Source: Serratia marcescens (GTDB lineage Bacteria > Pseudomonadota > Gammaproteobacteria > Enterobacterales > Enterobacteriaceae). From it: a DNA stretch of 64,000 nucleotides. The first letter of the stretch is position 1. Every line of letters begins with the position of its first letter. The notes beneath the pieces are model-generated. The model saw nothing but the letters and a program-made list of their open reading frames with translations. It was not told the origin of the DNA and did not search any database. Where the stretch lies: NCBI GenBank assembly GCA_015548865.1, contig JADMXW010000015.1, forward strand, positions 1 to 64,000, read 5' to 3'. Of this stretch, positions 44,742 to 53,725 are shown in pieces. The position numbers and the translations under genes were made by a program.

Positions 44742-47342
44742 ATGATCATTAGAAATCATCAACAACAACCCGCATGCCTCGCCGCAGCAAGCGAGCAGGG
44801 GGTAACATCGCCGCAAGCGGATGCCTTCTCGGCAAAACGCCTTTCCAGCGCAATTCGTCTGGCTTTGCTCAGTGTATTGGTTATCAGCGGTGGTGCGGTC
44901 ATGCCACTTCAAGCACAAGAGACAACCACGATTGCCGTCGGACAGGAGAATGCGTTTGATTTTTCTGTGCCACCAGGCTCGCTGACAAGCGTACTACAGG
45001 CGGTGGCGGGGCGTGCGAATGTCATTCTGACGTTCACACCCGAACAGACCTCAGGGAAACAGAGTCCTGGCGTACAAGGGCGCTATACCGTCGAGCACGC
45101 TCTTGCTAAAGCGCTAACGGGAAGTGGACTTACCGCGGTATTGAGCAGCGGCGGTTATCGCCTTATGGCGACGGTGAACACTGCTCAAGGTGATGACAGC
45201 CTTGCCATTCCAGTCCTTTCTGTTGTTGGTGGCACGGCTGATAGCGCTGCAGCCGGACGTTCCGTGCTGCGCCAGCGTGATATCGAGAGGGCGCAAGCGG
45301 ACAATATTGCCAGTCTGCTCGATCGTTTACCCGGTACGTCGTCAGCGGGGTCGCCACGCCCGGGTGGTCAGAGCCTGAATATTTGGGGCATGGGCGACAT
45401 GGAAGACGTCAAGGTGGTACTGGATGGTGCCCCAAAAGGGTTTGAAAAATATCGCCAGGGGACGGTATTTATTGAGCCGGAGTTGATTAAACGTATTGAA
45501 GTTGACAAGGGGCCACACAATATTCGTAGTGGTAACGGCGGGTTTGGTGGCACGGTTCACGTAGACACCAAGGATGCCAGCGATCTGCTACAGCCCGGTG
45601 AAAATCTGGGTGGCATGGTGAAATATGGCTACCACAGTAACGATCATCAAAATATCTTTAGCGGCGCATTGTATGGACGAACGGAAGAAGGGATGGCTGA
45701 TGCATTGCTCTACATGAGCAAGCGCAGTGGCGATAACCTGAAACGTCCCGATGGGTCACTCTTCCCTTATTCGGCCAACACGCAAGGCTCATACTTGCTT
45801 AAGAGTAACATTTACTTGTCTGATGCCCAGACGCTGACACTCTCCGCAATGCGTTCAGAAACCAATGGTTGGCAGCCGTTTGCTGCCAAGCGCGACGATT
45901 TGGCAGCACCCTCGCAAGCGGATATCGATCGCTACGGTTGGGAAGAAGCCTGGCGACGTAAAATGGTGCATCGCGATCAGGTAGATAAAAACTATTCGTT
46001 AAAATGGAACCTCGCACCGTTGGATCAACCGTGGCTGAATCTGACGGCATCGTTTGCGACGTCGAAAACGGAACAACACGATAAACGCCCCGATTCCGCA
46101 TCTCAAAGCAGCTACCTGGGCACGTTGGGCAATGAGAACTGGGTTAGCTACAAGGATGATTTGGCTGAACTGAGCAATGAAAGCCGCTTCAGTACTGGCG
46201 TGTTCGATCATACCTTGTTGGTCGGTCTGCGCTGGCATAAACACGATCGTGATACGCTGATGTACTACCCCTCAGGTAAAAACAATGCGGATTATAACTA
46301 TGGCTATTTCCAGCCCTATTACATGCCCGCAGGCAAGCAGGAGACCAGAAGCGTTTACATTCAGGACGCGGTGAAAATGGGCAGTGTGACGCTGACGCCC
46401 GGTGTGCGCTACGATCACGTCACTAACACGGGTAAACCGAACTTGGCACCGCGCTATAACAGTAGCGATCCTGACGCTGGACACGATTACAGTAGCGTGA
46501 CCTACACCGGCTGGTCTCCGCACCTTGGTGCCATGTGGCAGGTGACACCGCGATTCTCCCTCTTTGCCGATTACAGCCGCACCTGGCGTGCGCCGGTCGT
46601 GGATGAGCAATACGAGGTACAGTCAGCCTCTTCCAGCGTACCGGGTACCAGCCGCAATCTGGAGGTGGAAAGCATTAAGGCGATTCGTGTTGGTGCACTC
46701 ATGAACTGGGATAACGTGCTGATGGATCAAGACCGTGTGCAGGTGCGCACCACGCTATTCCGCAACCGTGGCAAGAACGAGATTTTTTATCGCCGTGGCA
46801 TCCTGTGTGAGGCGCAATCGATCAGTGGCAGTTCATCCTCCTGTAGCCAGCCGCTTTCCAACTATCGCAACCTACCCGGTTACACCATCGAAGGGGTAGA
46901 AATTGAATCTTTCTATGATAGCGCTTGGTGGTTCGGTAGCCTGTCTTACTCCTCAATTCGTGGTGAACGTGATGCTTCTCCGCGTGACCCGTGGGGCAAC
47001 AAAACCTGGATTGCAGAAATTCCACCGACGACAGCCCATGCCACGCTGGGGCTGAAGATTCCCCGTGCGGATATGACGGTGGGCTGGACGGGTGATTTTG
47101 TGCGCAAACAGGATCGTTCGCCAGAAGATGGCGATCCGTTGGCAAGCGTGTGGGCACTGCCGAAATCAAGCGGTTATGTATTGCATGGCCTGTTTGCCAG
47201 TTGGCAGCCACAAGCGATTAAGGGTTTTGAGGCTCGTCTGACGGTCGATAACCTGTTTAATACTGACTATTACCCCTATCTGGGCGAATCTGTCTCTGGC
47301 GTAGGGCGCAACGTTAAAATCAGTGTGCTGCAACGCTTCTGA
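44742..47342 (+). CDS. TonB-dependent transducer, heme/hemoglobin-type receptor with STN domain
   Basis: 866-aa outer-membrane receptor. A signal peptide ends near 'MPLQAQ|ETT'. The STN signalling domain ('FDFSVPPGSLTSVLQAVAGRANVILTFTP' region, about residues 75-145) is followed by a plug and a 22-strand barrel ending 'VLQRF'. 'KVVLDGAPKGFEKYRQG' and 'VDKGPHNIRSGNGGFGGTVHVDTKDASDLL' place it with hemoglobin/transferrin-type receptors such as BhuR and HasR. The STN domain would signal to the FecR-type protein encoded downstream. No hemophore gene is present. ATG 44742 has AGGG upstream; the ORF extends 40 codons further 5' without family character. Confidence 0.82.
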   Translation: MIIRNHQQQPACLAAASEQGVTSPQADAFSAKRLSSAIRLALLSVLVISGGAVMPLQAQETTTIAVGQENAFDFSVPPGSLTSVLQAVAGRANVILTFTPEQTSGKQSPGVQGRYTVEHALAKALTGSGLTAVLSSGGYRLMATVNTAQGDDSLAIPVLSVVGGTADSAAAGRSVLRQRDIERAQADNIASLLDRLPGTSSAGSPRPGGQSLNIWGMGDMEDVKVVLDGAPKGFEKYRQGTVFIEPELIKRIEVDKGPHNIRSGNGGFGGTVHVDTKDASDLLQPGENLGGMVKYGYHSNDHQNIFSGALYGRTEEGMADALLYMSKRSGDNLKRPDGSLFPYSANTQGSYLLKSNIYLSDAQTLTLSAMRSETNGWQPFAAKRDDLAAPSQADIDRYGWEEAWRRKMVHRDQVDKNYSLKWNLAPLDQPWLNLTASFATSKTEQHDKRPDSASQSSYLGTLGNENWVSYKDDLAELSNESRFSTGVFDHTLLVGLRWHKHDRDTLMYYPSGKNNADYNYGYFQPYYMPAGKQETRSVYIQDAVKMGSVTLTPGVRYDHVTNTGKPNLAPRYNSSDPDAGHDYSSVTYTGWSPHLGAMWQVTPRFSLFADYSRTWRAPVVDEQYEVQSASSSVPGTSRNLEVESIKAIRVGALMNWDNVLMDQDRVQVRTTLFRNRGKNEIFYRRGILCEAQSISGSSSSCSQPLSNYRNLPGYTIEGVEIESFYDSAWWFGSLSYSSIRGERDASPRDPWGNKTWIAEIPPTTAHATLGLKIPRADMTVGWTGDFVRKQDRSPEDGDPLASVWALPKSSGYVLHGLFASWQPQAIKGFEARLTVDNLFNTDYYPYLGESVSGVGRNVKISVLQRF

Positions 47343-47366
47343 TAGCGGTTGGCGTGGCAATTATTA

Positions 47367-47389
47367 GGGCGGATTTTCCCGCCCTTTTT
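47367..47389 (+). terminator. Terminator after the receptor gene
   Basis: Stem GGGCGG/CCGCCC, short loop, then TTTTT, 25 bases past the stop. It separates the receptor from the sigma-factor transcript. Confidence 0.8.
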
Positions 47390-47464
47390 ATGCGTAATCG
47401 CCGAAATTACCCTTTTATTTGTGGGTTATTTGACGTTATTCATGTGTAAATCTTGTTCAAAAGC

Positions 47465-47512
47465 TTGACAGGAAGCGTTAAAAAACATAAATAAGAATAA
47501 TTATCATTCTTA
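47465..47512 (+). promoter_or_regulatory. Promoter with Fur box for the sigma-factor gene
   Basis: TTGACA (47465-47470) is a consensus -35. An A/T-rich -10 lies near 47488-47493. TAAGAATAATTATCATTCTTA (47492-47512, nearly palindromic; 21 bases, positions given) overlaps it and resembles Fur sites of iron-starvation sigma genes. Iron should repress the sigma/regulator genes. Confidence 0.7.
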
Positions 47513-47544
47513 TGTTTGTCTTGCGCGTTTTCTGGAGTAAATCC

Positions 47545-48057
47545 ATGGTGAGTAAACTGACTCCGGGCGTTCATGAAGCCGCTCAGCAACTCTATTTTGA
47601 TCACCACTTATGGTTGTATAACTGGCTACGACGAAAATTGGGTTCTACACAGCAAGCCGAAGATGTTGCGCAAGATACCTTTTTAAGCATATTGATGAAT
47701 CCTGACGTGTTAGCGATACGTCAGCCTCGGCCTTTTCTTGCGACGGTGGCCCGTCGATTGGTTGCCAACCACTATCGGCGTAAAACCCTTGAGGATGCGT
47801 ATTTGGCAGCGTTGAGCGCATTGCCGGAAGCGTGCGCGCCATCACCCGAAGCCCAATTGCTGATCCTTGATACGCTGGAGCAACTGGACGCGGCACTTTC
47901 AGGCTTGCCAGCGCCTGTCAGAGAGGCATTCTTATTGGCACACCTACATGGCATGCGCTACAGCGATATTGCCGAACATCTACGCGTGTCAGCCAGTTCG
48001 GTGAAGCAGTATCTTCAACGTGCCAACATGCAGTGCTTCTTTGCGCTTACCCCATGA
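47545..48057 (+). CDS. FecI-type ECF sigma factor
   Basis: 170-aa extracytoplasmic-function sigma factor. Region 2 ('LYFDHHLWLYNWLRRKLGSTQQAEDVAQDTFLSIL') and region 4 ('LPAPVREAFLLAHLHGMRYSDIAEHLRVSASSVKQYL') are complete. It should direct transcription of the receptor upstream when released by the FecR-type partner. ATG 47545 has GGAG upstream. A Fur box covers its promoter. The next gene begins within its stop codon. Confidence 0.92.
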   Translation: MVSKLTPGVHEAAQQLYFDHHLWLYNWLRRKLGSTQQAEDVAQDTFLSILMNPDVLAIRQPRPFLATVARRLVANHYRRKTLEDAYLAALSALPEACAPSPEAQLLILDTLEQLDAALSGLPAPVREAFLLAHLHGMRYSDIAEHLRVSASSVKQYLQRANMQCFFALTP

Positions 48058-49046
48058 GTCACATGCCCTTGTTGCCTAAAGATGAAGACCAGTCCTTTCA
48101 CTCCAGTAGCGCACTGGAGGCGGTTTCCTGGTTGACGCTGTTAATGTCGGAAGAAGCAAGCGAACAAGATCGCATCGCCTGGCAGATGTGGCGTGCGGCC
48201 GCCACAGAGAATGAAGCCGCGTGGCAGCATATTGAATCTGTGTGTGCCCGTTTTAACCAACTGAACGCACGGGCGGCTCACCAAAGCTTATCCACCGTGC
48301 GAACACCCAGGTTGTCGCGCCGTGGCGTCCTAAAAGCCTTGGCGTTACTCAGCCTAACCGGTACCGGGGTCATTACTGGATCGCGTACCGCGCTTTGGCA
48401 AAGTTACCGCGCTGATTATGCTACCCGCATAGGGGAGCAACGCCGCGTTACACTGGCCGACGGAACCCAATTGCTGCTCAATACCCAAAGTGCTGTGAAT
48501 GTTAACTATGATGGCAGTGTTCGTCATGTACAGCTGGTTCGTGGCGAGGTGATGATTGAAACCGGGCAGGCAGAAAAACGCCTACCGTACCCACGGCCTT
48601 TTATCGTGCAAACGCCACAAGGTACGGTTCAAGCGCTCGGCACGCGTTTTAGTCTTTCCAGTCAGGAGGCACGCATCAATGTTGCCGTGTTTGACGGTAA
48701 AGTGCGGTTATGCCCACCAAAGGCGCAAGCGACGATCATTGAGGCGGGGCAGAGCGTCTGGTTCACCGCTGTTGGATATGGGCCAGCCATTGACGTTTCC
48801 CGCGAGCCTGGCTGGGTGAAAGGACAATTATTGGCCGACAATCAGCGCTTGGCCGATTTCCTTGACGAGCTGTCACGGTATCGTCAGGGGATAATTCGCT
48901 ATGCGGCTGAGGTGGCCGATCTGCGCTTCTCTGGGGTCTTCCCGCTGCAAGAAGGGGATCAGATTCTGCACGCATTGCAGGAATTATTGCCCATTCGTAT
49001 CCGCTATTTTTCCCGCTACTGGGTTGAGGTCGGCGCGAAACAGTGA
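48054..49046 (+). CDS. FecR-type anti-sigma/sigma regulator
   Basis: 330-aa inner-membrane regulator. The cytoplasmic N-terminal anti-sigma domain has 'WLTLLMSEEASEQDRIAWQMWRAA', followed by one membrane segment ('LSRRGVLKALALLSLTGTGVI', preceded by a twin-Arg) and a periplasmic FecR domain ('QRRVTLADGTQLLLNTQSAV', 'VQTPQGTVQALGTRFSL'). It passes the signal from the receptor STN domain to the sigma factor. ATG 48054 overlaps the sigma stop (ATGA), giving translational coupling. Confidence 0.9.
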   Translation: MSHMPLLPKDEDQSFHSSSALEAVSWLTLLMSEEASEQDRIAWQMWRAAATENEAAWQHIESVCARFNQLNARAAHQSLSTVRTPRLSRRGVLKALALLSLTGTGVITGSRTALWQSYRADYATRIGEQRRVTLADGTQLLLNTQSAVNVNYDGSVRHVQLVRGEVMIETGQAEKRLPYPRPFIVQTPQGTVQALGTRFSLSSQEARINVAVFDGKVRLCPPKAQATIIEAGQSVWFTAVGYGPAIDVSREPGWVKGQLLADNQRLADFLDELSRYRQGIIRYAAEVADLRFSGVFPLQEGDQILHALQELLPIRIRYFSRYWVEVGAKQ

Positions 49047-49267
49047 ATGCGATAGCATATTATCCTGCCATATAACCATGTGCAGTGTGTTGTTTTGTTT
49101 TTTTACCTTTCACTGCCCGATTTTTGGCGTTATCCGACCTAGAGTACATGGCAATTTGATCTCACTTTATTACTCATGACGATTTTTCTGTTGCACGGTT
49201 TCTTGCGCGCGAAACGCACTTTCCACAAAACATTCATTCTCCACCGGATATGTTCGAGACGTATGCC

Positions 49268-50101
49268 ATGAGCCACGCTCTTGTTATGCCCCCTTTAGTG
49301 CCGCCCAGACGATACCTGTTTCGCTGGAGTAACAGTATGCTGCTGGCGCTGTTGCTGCATGTCAGCGTGTTGATTTGGCTTGGTTACGATGAAGAAACGT
49401 CTTCTCAGGAAACGCCACCGCCGGCCATGATGCTGATGGTGGCAGAACAGATTCAGTCGGCCGCTACCCCTTTGCGCGATATGCCGTTGGGGCCACAGCA
49501 AACGCTGTCTGTGCCGAAAGAAAGTATGCCTGAGCCCCAGAAAGAAACGGATGCGCCGCTGCCCGTTGCTCCGCCAGCATTGACCCCAACTATTGTGGCT
49601 GCCAGTAAACCGCGTCCGAAGGCACGGCCGTCCCGTGAGAAAATAAAAAAAATAGAAAAAGTGCAACCTTCGCCTGAGCAACAAGCCGCAGTACCTGCTC
49701 AGACGCCACCCGCACCCAGCACCAGCGCGCCGTTGGCGGGTAATCAAACACAGGTAGCAGCACCTTATAACAGTGATACTGCCCAGATGCGACGTGGTAT
49801 AGCGGATTGGAGTAGTCGTGTATTAGCGCATTTGGGGCGCTATAAGCGCTATCCGCCTCAGGCAGTACGTCAGAGGCAGGAAGGTATTGCGCAAATCAGG
49901 GTGACGTTAGATCGTCAGGGACGAGTGTTGTCAGTGACGTTATTTACAAGCAGTGGTGTTGCATCGCTGGATGCCGAGTCTGTCGCACTACCGCAGCGGG
50001 CACAGCTGTTACCAGCGCCTCCAACTGAGATCATGGGAGAAAAAGCGCAGTTGGCGATCACGATTCCGATCAGCTATGACTTGCGCGAATTTCAGCGCTA
50101 G
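49268..50101 (+). CDS. TonB-family energy transducer dedicated to the heme-type receptor
   Basis: 277-aa TonB-like protein. One N-terminal membrane anchor ('SMLLALLLHVSVLIWLGY'), a Pro/Lys-rich spacer (about residues 45-165, including 'KPRPKARPSREKIKKIEK') and a TonB C-terminal domain ('LAHLGRYKRYPPQAVRQRQEGIAQIRVTLDRQG'). It couples the proton gradient of ExbBD to an outer-membrane receptor, like HasB of Serratia. The start is uncertain: ATG 49268 fits best, ATG 49250 is possible; neither has a strong ribosome site. Its end overlaps yghW on the other strand by 32 bases. Confidence 0.85.
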   Translation: MSHALVMPPLVPPRRYLFRWSNSMLLALLLHVSVLIWLGYDEETSSQETPPPAMMLMVAEQIQSAATPLRDMPLGPQQTLSVPKESMPEPQKETDAPLPVAPPALTPTIVAASKPRPKARPSREKIKKIEKVQPSPEQQAAVPAQTPPAPSTSAPLAGNQTQVAAPYNSDTAQMRRGIADWSSRVLAHLGRYKRYPPQAVRQRQEGIAQIRVTLDRQGRVLSVTLFTSSGVASLDAESVALPQRAQLLPAPPTEIMGEKAQLAITIPISYDLREFQR

Positions 50102-50402
50102 ACCCATATTGCGCGGGTACTGGCGCATCATAGCCAGCATAAAAATACACCACTGTTTGTGGGTTGCCGTATTCACTAAAAAATTCGGCGATACGATCAC
50201 GCTCCAGTCCATAACGCCGCGAGAGGAGGCCCGCCTCAAATGCGGCTTTTTGCCGATCGCCCACTGCTTCCGCCAGGTTATACGCGTATCCGCAGATATA
50301 ACCACGCCGATATTCAATACCGTGGTGCTGAATCTCGCTTAATGGTGGGGGCGTTTGGGCCCTAAGCCCGTCCATGACGCCATCGCCGAAGGGGTTTGCC
50401 AT
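50070..50402 (-). CDS. yghW: YghW (DUF2623) family protein
   Basis: 110-aa protein matching E. coli YghW: 'GDGVMDGLRAQTPPPL', 'YRRGYICGYAYNLAEAVGDRQKAAFEAGLLSRRYGLERDRIAEFFSEYG' (conserved core) and 'YFYAGYDAP'. Function unknown. ATG 50402 has GGAG upstream. Its 3' end overlaps the tonB-like gene tail-to-tail by 32 bases. In E. coli yghW is at another locus. Confidence 0.85.
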   Translation of the reverse strand: MANPFGDGVMDGLRAQTPPPLSEIQHHGIEYRRGYICGYAYNLAEAVGDRQKAAFEAGLLSRRYGLERDRIAEFFSEYGNPQTVVYFYAGYDAPVPAQYGSSAEIRASHS

Positions 50403-50592
50403 GATGTTCTCCACCCATGCTCGTTATATATAAATTAATATAGCGATCAATCCACCCTCTCGGCAAGAGGAGAACAAGAGGATCGCGTTATGGTTTTACG
50501 GTGATATTTTCTGCGGCAGAACGTTTATACTGTGCCAGACCATGATATTGCCTCTGGGCACCCCAGTTTATTTCACCGGAACAAAAACCGTT

Positions 50593-51435
50593 ATGTTGAG
50601 TTATCGCCACAGTTTTCACGCTGGCAATCATGCCGACGTACTGAAGCACACTGTCCAGAGCCTGATCATTACTGCGCTCAAAGAAAAAGAGAAACCGTTC
50701 CTGTATCTGGATACTCATGCGGGGGCCGGGCGCTACCAGCTTAGCGGCGAACATGCAGAACGTACCGGTGAATATCTGGACGGTATTGCCAAACTGTGGC
50801 AACGAGACGATATTCCCGAGGCGCTGATGCCTTACCTGAATGCGGTAAAAGCCTACAACAGCAACGGCACGCTTCGTTTCTACCCTGGGTCGCCGTTGAT
50901 AGCCCGCCAGTTATTGCGCGAGCAGGATAGTATTCACCTGACGGAGTTGCACCCTAGCGACTTCCCTCTACTGCGTGGTGAATTTCAACGTGATTCGCGG
51001 GCGAAAGTGGTGCGTGAAGATGGCTATCAGCAGTTGAAATCCCAATTGCCGCCAACCTCTCGCCGTGGATTTATTCTGATAGACCCTCCCTATGAGTTGA
51101 AAACTGATTATCAAGCCGTGGTCAAAGGGATTCAGGAAGGCTATAAACGTTTTGCCACGGGCGTTTACGCGCTGTGGTATCCGGTCGTGTTACGCCAGCA
51201 AATCAAGCGAATGCTGAAGGAGCTGGAAGCCACCGGTATCCGTAATATTCTGCAAATTGAATTGGCTATGCTACCTGATAGCGATCGGTATGGTATGACG
51301 GCCTCAGGCATGATTGTTATCAATCCGCCGTGGAAACTGGAAGCGCAAATGCAATCGCTTTTGCCCTGGCTGCACGGTGTCCTTGCGCCTAATGGTACTG
51401 GGCATTCGCTGATTGAACGCGTGGTGCCGGAGTAA
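50593..51435 (+). CDS. rlmJ: 23S rRNA (adenine-2030-N6)-methyltransferase
   Basis: 280-aa SAM-dependent rRNA methyltransferase, same length and start ('MLSYRHSFHAGNHADVLKH') as E. coli RlmJ (YhiR). 'LDTHAGAGRY' binds SAM and 'FILIDPPYELK' is the catalytic DPPY. It methylates A2030 of 23S rRNA. The ORF extends 17 codons 5' without homology. Followed by gor as in E. coli. Confidence 0.95.
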   Translation: MLSYRHSFHAGNHADVLKHTVQSLIITALKEKEKPFLYLDTHAGAGRYQLSGEHAERTGEYLDGIAKLWQRDDIPEALMPYLNAVKAYNSNGTLRFYPGSPLIARQLLREQDSIHLTELHPSDFPLLRGEFQRDSRAKVVREDGYQQLKSQLPPTSRRGFILIDPPYELKTDYQAVVKGIQEGYKRFATGVYALWYPVVLRQQIKRMLKELEATGIRNILQIELAMLPDSDRYGMTASGMIVINPPWKLEAQMQSLLPWLHGVLAPNGTGHSLIERVVPE

Positions 51436-51446
51436 GCTGAACACGA

Positions 51447-51503
51447 TGCAACAGGTTTTACCTGTTGCACTCATCGGCAAAACCTACGTTAACGGTTTTG
51501 CCG
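51447..51503 (+). promoter_or_regulatory. Two consecutive hairpins between rlmJ and gor
   Basis: TGCAACAGGT/ACCTGTTGCA (51447-51469, 3-base loop) and CGGCAAAACC/GGTTTTGCCG (51475-51503, 9-base loop) are perfect 10-bp stems. The first could end rlmJ transcripts or stabilise them; no T-run follows either. Confidence 0.5.
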
Positions 51504-51563
51504 CAGACCGAGTTCAGGGGTTACACTGCGTTTTATTCACTTCACTTAACCATGGATCTTCTC

Positions 51564-52916
51564 ATGACAAAGCATTATGACTATCTCGCCATCGGTGGCG
51601 GCAGTGGCGGCATTGCGTCCATTAACCGTGCGGCAATGTATGGGCAAAAATGTGCGTTGATTGAAGCAAAGTATCTGGGTGGCACCTGCGTTAATGTCGG
51701 TTGTGTACCGAAAAAAGTCATGTGGCATGCGGCGCAGATTGCCGAAGCGATCCACCAGTATGGGCCGGACTATGGTTTTGATACCACTGTTAACGCCTTC
51801 AACTGGGATATCCTGGTGAAGAACCGCAGTGCCTATATCGATCGTATTCATCAGTCCTACAATAATGTGCTTGGCAAAAACAAAGTGGACGTTATTCATG
51901 GCTTTGCCCGCTTTGTGGATGCACACACTGTTGAAGTGAATGGCGAGACTATTACTGCCGACCATATCTTGATCGCGACGGGCGGGCGCCCGACACGCCC
52001 TTCGATTCCTGGCGCGGAATACGGTATCGATTCTGACGGTTTTTTTGCGCTTGAAGGGTTACCGAAACGCACTGCAATTGTTGGGGCGGGCTATATTGCC
52101 GTTGAGATAGCCGGCGTTGTGAACGCGCTCGGTTCTGAAACCCATCTTTTTGTGCGCAAGCACGCGCCGTTGCGCAGCTTCGATCCCCTGATTGTCAGTA
52201 CGCTGGTGGAAGTGATGAATGCGGAAGGGCCAACGCTGCATACTGAATCCACACCGCAGGCAGTGGAAAAGAACGCAGATGGCAGCCTGACCCTGCACCT
52301 GAAAAACGGCGAATCCTATACCGTGGATTGCCTGATTTGGGCGATTGGCCGTGAACCGGCAACCGATAACCTGAATATTGAAGTTGCGGGTGTCGCTAAA
52401 GACGAGCGCGGTTTTATCAAGGTCGATAAATACCAGAACACTAACGTGCCCGGTGTTTATGCGGTGGGTGATAACACAGGCGCGGTTGAGTTAACGCCAG
52501 TGGCTGTTGCGGCGGGGCGTCGCCTCTCAGAACGCCTGTTTAACAACAAACCGGAAGAGCACCTGGATTACACCAATATTCCCACCGTGGTATTCAGCCA
52601 TCCGCCGATTGGCACTGTCGGGCTGACTGAACCGCAAGCGCGAGAAAAATTCGGTGATGATAAGGTTAAGGTCTACACCTCTTCCTTCACTGCGATGTAT
52701 ACCGCAGTCACTCAACATCGCCAACCGTGCCGCATGAAGCTGGTGTGTGTCGGGACGGAAGAGAAGATTGTTGGCGTGCACGGTATCGGTTTTGGCATGG
52801 ATGAAATGCTGCAAGGCTTTGCCGTGGCGGTAAAAATGGGCGCGACCAAACGCGACTTCGACAATACCGTGGCGATTCACCCGACGGCATCGGAAGAGTT
52901 TGTGACAATGCGCTAA
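51564..52916 (+). CDS. gor: Glutathione reductase (NADPH)
   Basis: 450-aa flavoenzyme (E. coli Gor 450) that reduces glutathione disulfide. '[18 protein letters not shown]' binds FAD, '[16 protein letters not shown]' is the redox Cys pair, '[20 protein letters not shown]' binds NADPH, and '[12 protein letters not shown]' carries the catalytic His-Glu pair. ATG 51564 has GGAT upstream and matches the family start. A strong terminator follows. Confidence 0.97.
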   Translation: MTKHYDYLAIGGGSGGIASINRAAMYGQKCALIEAKYLGGTCVNVGCVPKKVMWHAAQIAEAIHQYGPDYGFDTTVNAFNWDILVKNRSAYIDRIHQSYNNVLGKNKVDVIHGFARFVDAHTVEVNGETITADHILIATGGRPTRPSIPGAEYGIDSDGFFALEGLPKRTAIVGAGYIAVEIAGVVNALGSETHLFVRKHAPLRSFDPLIVSTLVEVMNAEGPTLHTESTPQAVEKNADGSLTLHLKNGESYTVDCLIWAIGREPATDNLNIEVAGVAKDERGFIKVDKYQNTNVPGVYAVGDNTGAVELTPVAVAAGRRLSERLFNNKPEEHLDYTNIPTVVFSHPPIGTVGLTEPQAREKFGDDKVKVYTSSFTAMYTAVTQHRQPCRMKLVCVGTEEKIVGVHGIGFGMDEMLQGFAVAVKMGATKRDFDNTVAIHPTASEEFVTMR

Positions 52917-52957
52917 GCGTGCCAACACGGCATTATCTGCGGGATGCTCCACTGTTT

Positions 52958-52989
52958 AAAAAGAAGCTCAATCACGAGCTTCTTTTTTA
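52958..52989. terminator. Bidirectional terminator between gor and the TetR gene
   Basis: AAAAA, stem GAAGCTC/GAGCTTC with a 6-base loop, then TTTTTT. Serves both converging genes. Confidence 0.9.
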
Positions 52990-52998
52990 TGGGGAAAA

Positions 52999-53622
52999 TT
53001 AAACGGTTTGAGGTCTTGGTGCCTCAGCCCGATAAGCGAGTAGAAATACCGTAACGGCGCGCGAGACGGCCTCCTCAATGCGCTTCGCATCTGGCGCTGT
53101 TTCAACGCCCAGTGCTGCGACAAGAAACAGCTCTGCTTCAATAAGCCCTTTCAAATGCATAGCGCATATCCAACTGTCTGATTTTCGCAGTATACCTTCG
53201 TCCATTTTCTTACTGAGATAATGACTGAGTTGTTTCCAGCCTTTTTGTGGTCCTTCTACATAGAACAGTCGGCCAATATCACTACGTTCTGATTCGCTGA
53301 TGGCCATACGCCAGATCGCCATCAGGCTGCTGCTCAATACTGAGGTAAGGTAATTGCAGCCAAACTTATTGAGCGTCGTTTCGATGTCTTTCTTGAGGTC
53401 TACTGATTCGAACGCATCAGTGATGCCTGTTTTGGCCGATGACGCCATGACAGCAGAGAAGATTTCTTCTTTAGAACTGAAGTAGTTATAGAGCGTTGAC
53501 TTGGAGCCCCCGACACGGTTGGCGATCTCCGACATCGACGTGTTGTTGAATCCCTGTTCTATAAATGCGTGCGTCGCGATATCCAGAATGGTTTGACGCT
53601 TTGCTTCACTTTTAACTCGCAT
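52999..53622 (-). CDS. TetR-family repressor of the efflux operon
   Basis: 207-aa regulator. 'RQTILDIATHAFIEQGFNNTSMSEIANRVGGSKSTLYNYFSSKEEIF' is the DNA-binding domain; the C-terminal part is an AefR/AcrR-like ligand domain. It is divergent, 103 bases away, from a complete tripartite efflux operon and should repress it through the operator at 53695. ATG 53622 with AGAAG upstream fits the family better than ATG 53655. Confidence 0.87.
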   Translation of the reverse strand: MRVKSEAKRQTILDIATHAFIEQGFNNTSMSEIANRVGGSKSTLYNYFSSKEEIFSAVMASSAKTGITDAFESVDLKKDIETTLNKFGCNYLTSVLSSSLMAIWRMAISESERSDIGRLFYVEGPQKGWKQLSHYLSKKMDEGILRKSDSWICAMHLKGLIEAELFLVAALGVETAPDAKRIEEAVSRAVTVFLLAYRAEAPRPQTV

Positions 53623-53662
53623 ACGCTTCTCTTCTCTTTCCGTTCCAATGGGCAAGCTTCTC

Positions 53663-53709
53663 TTGACTATCGTTTTATGTCAAGTTATAACAAAACCGTA
53701 CAGTACGGT
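53663..53709 (+). promoter_or_regulatory. Efflux operon promoter and TetR operator
   Basis: TTGACT (53663-53668), a 17-base spacer, TATAAC (53686-53691): a near-consensus sigma-70 promoter. ACCGTAC-A-GTACGGT (53695-53709), perfect 7-bp arms, covers the start-site region, the right place for a TetR-type repressor. Confidence 0.75.
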
Positions 53710-53725
53710 ATTTAAAAGGTGTATA

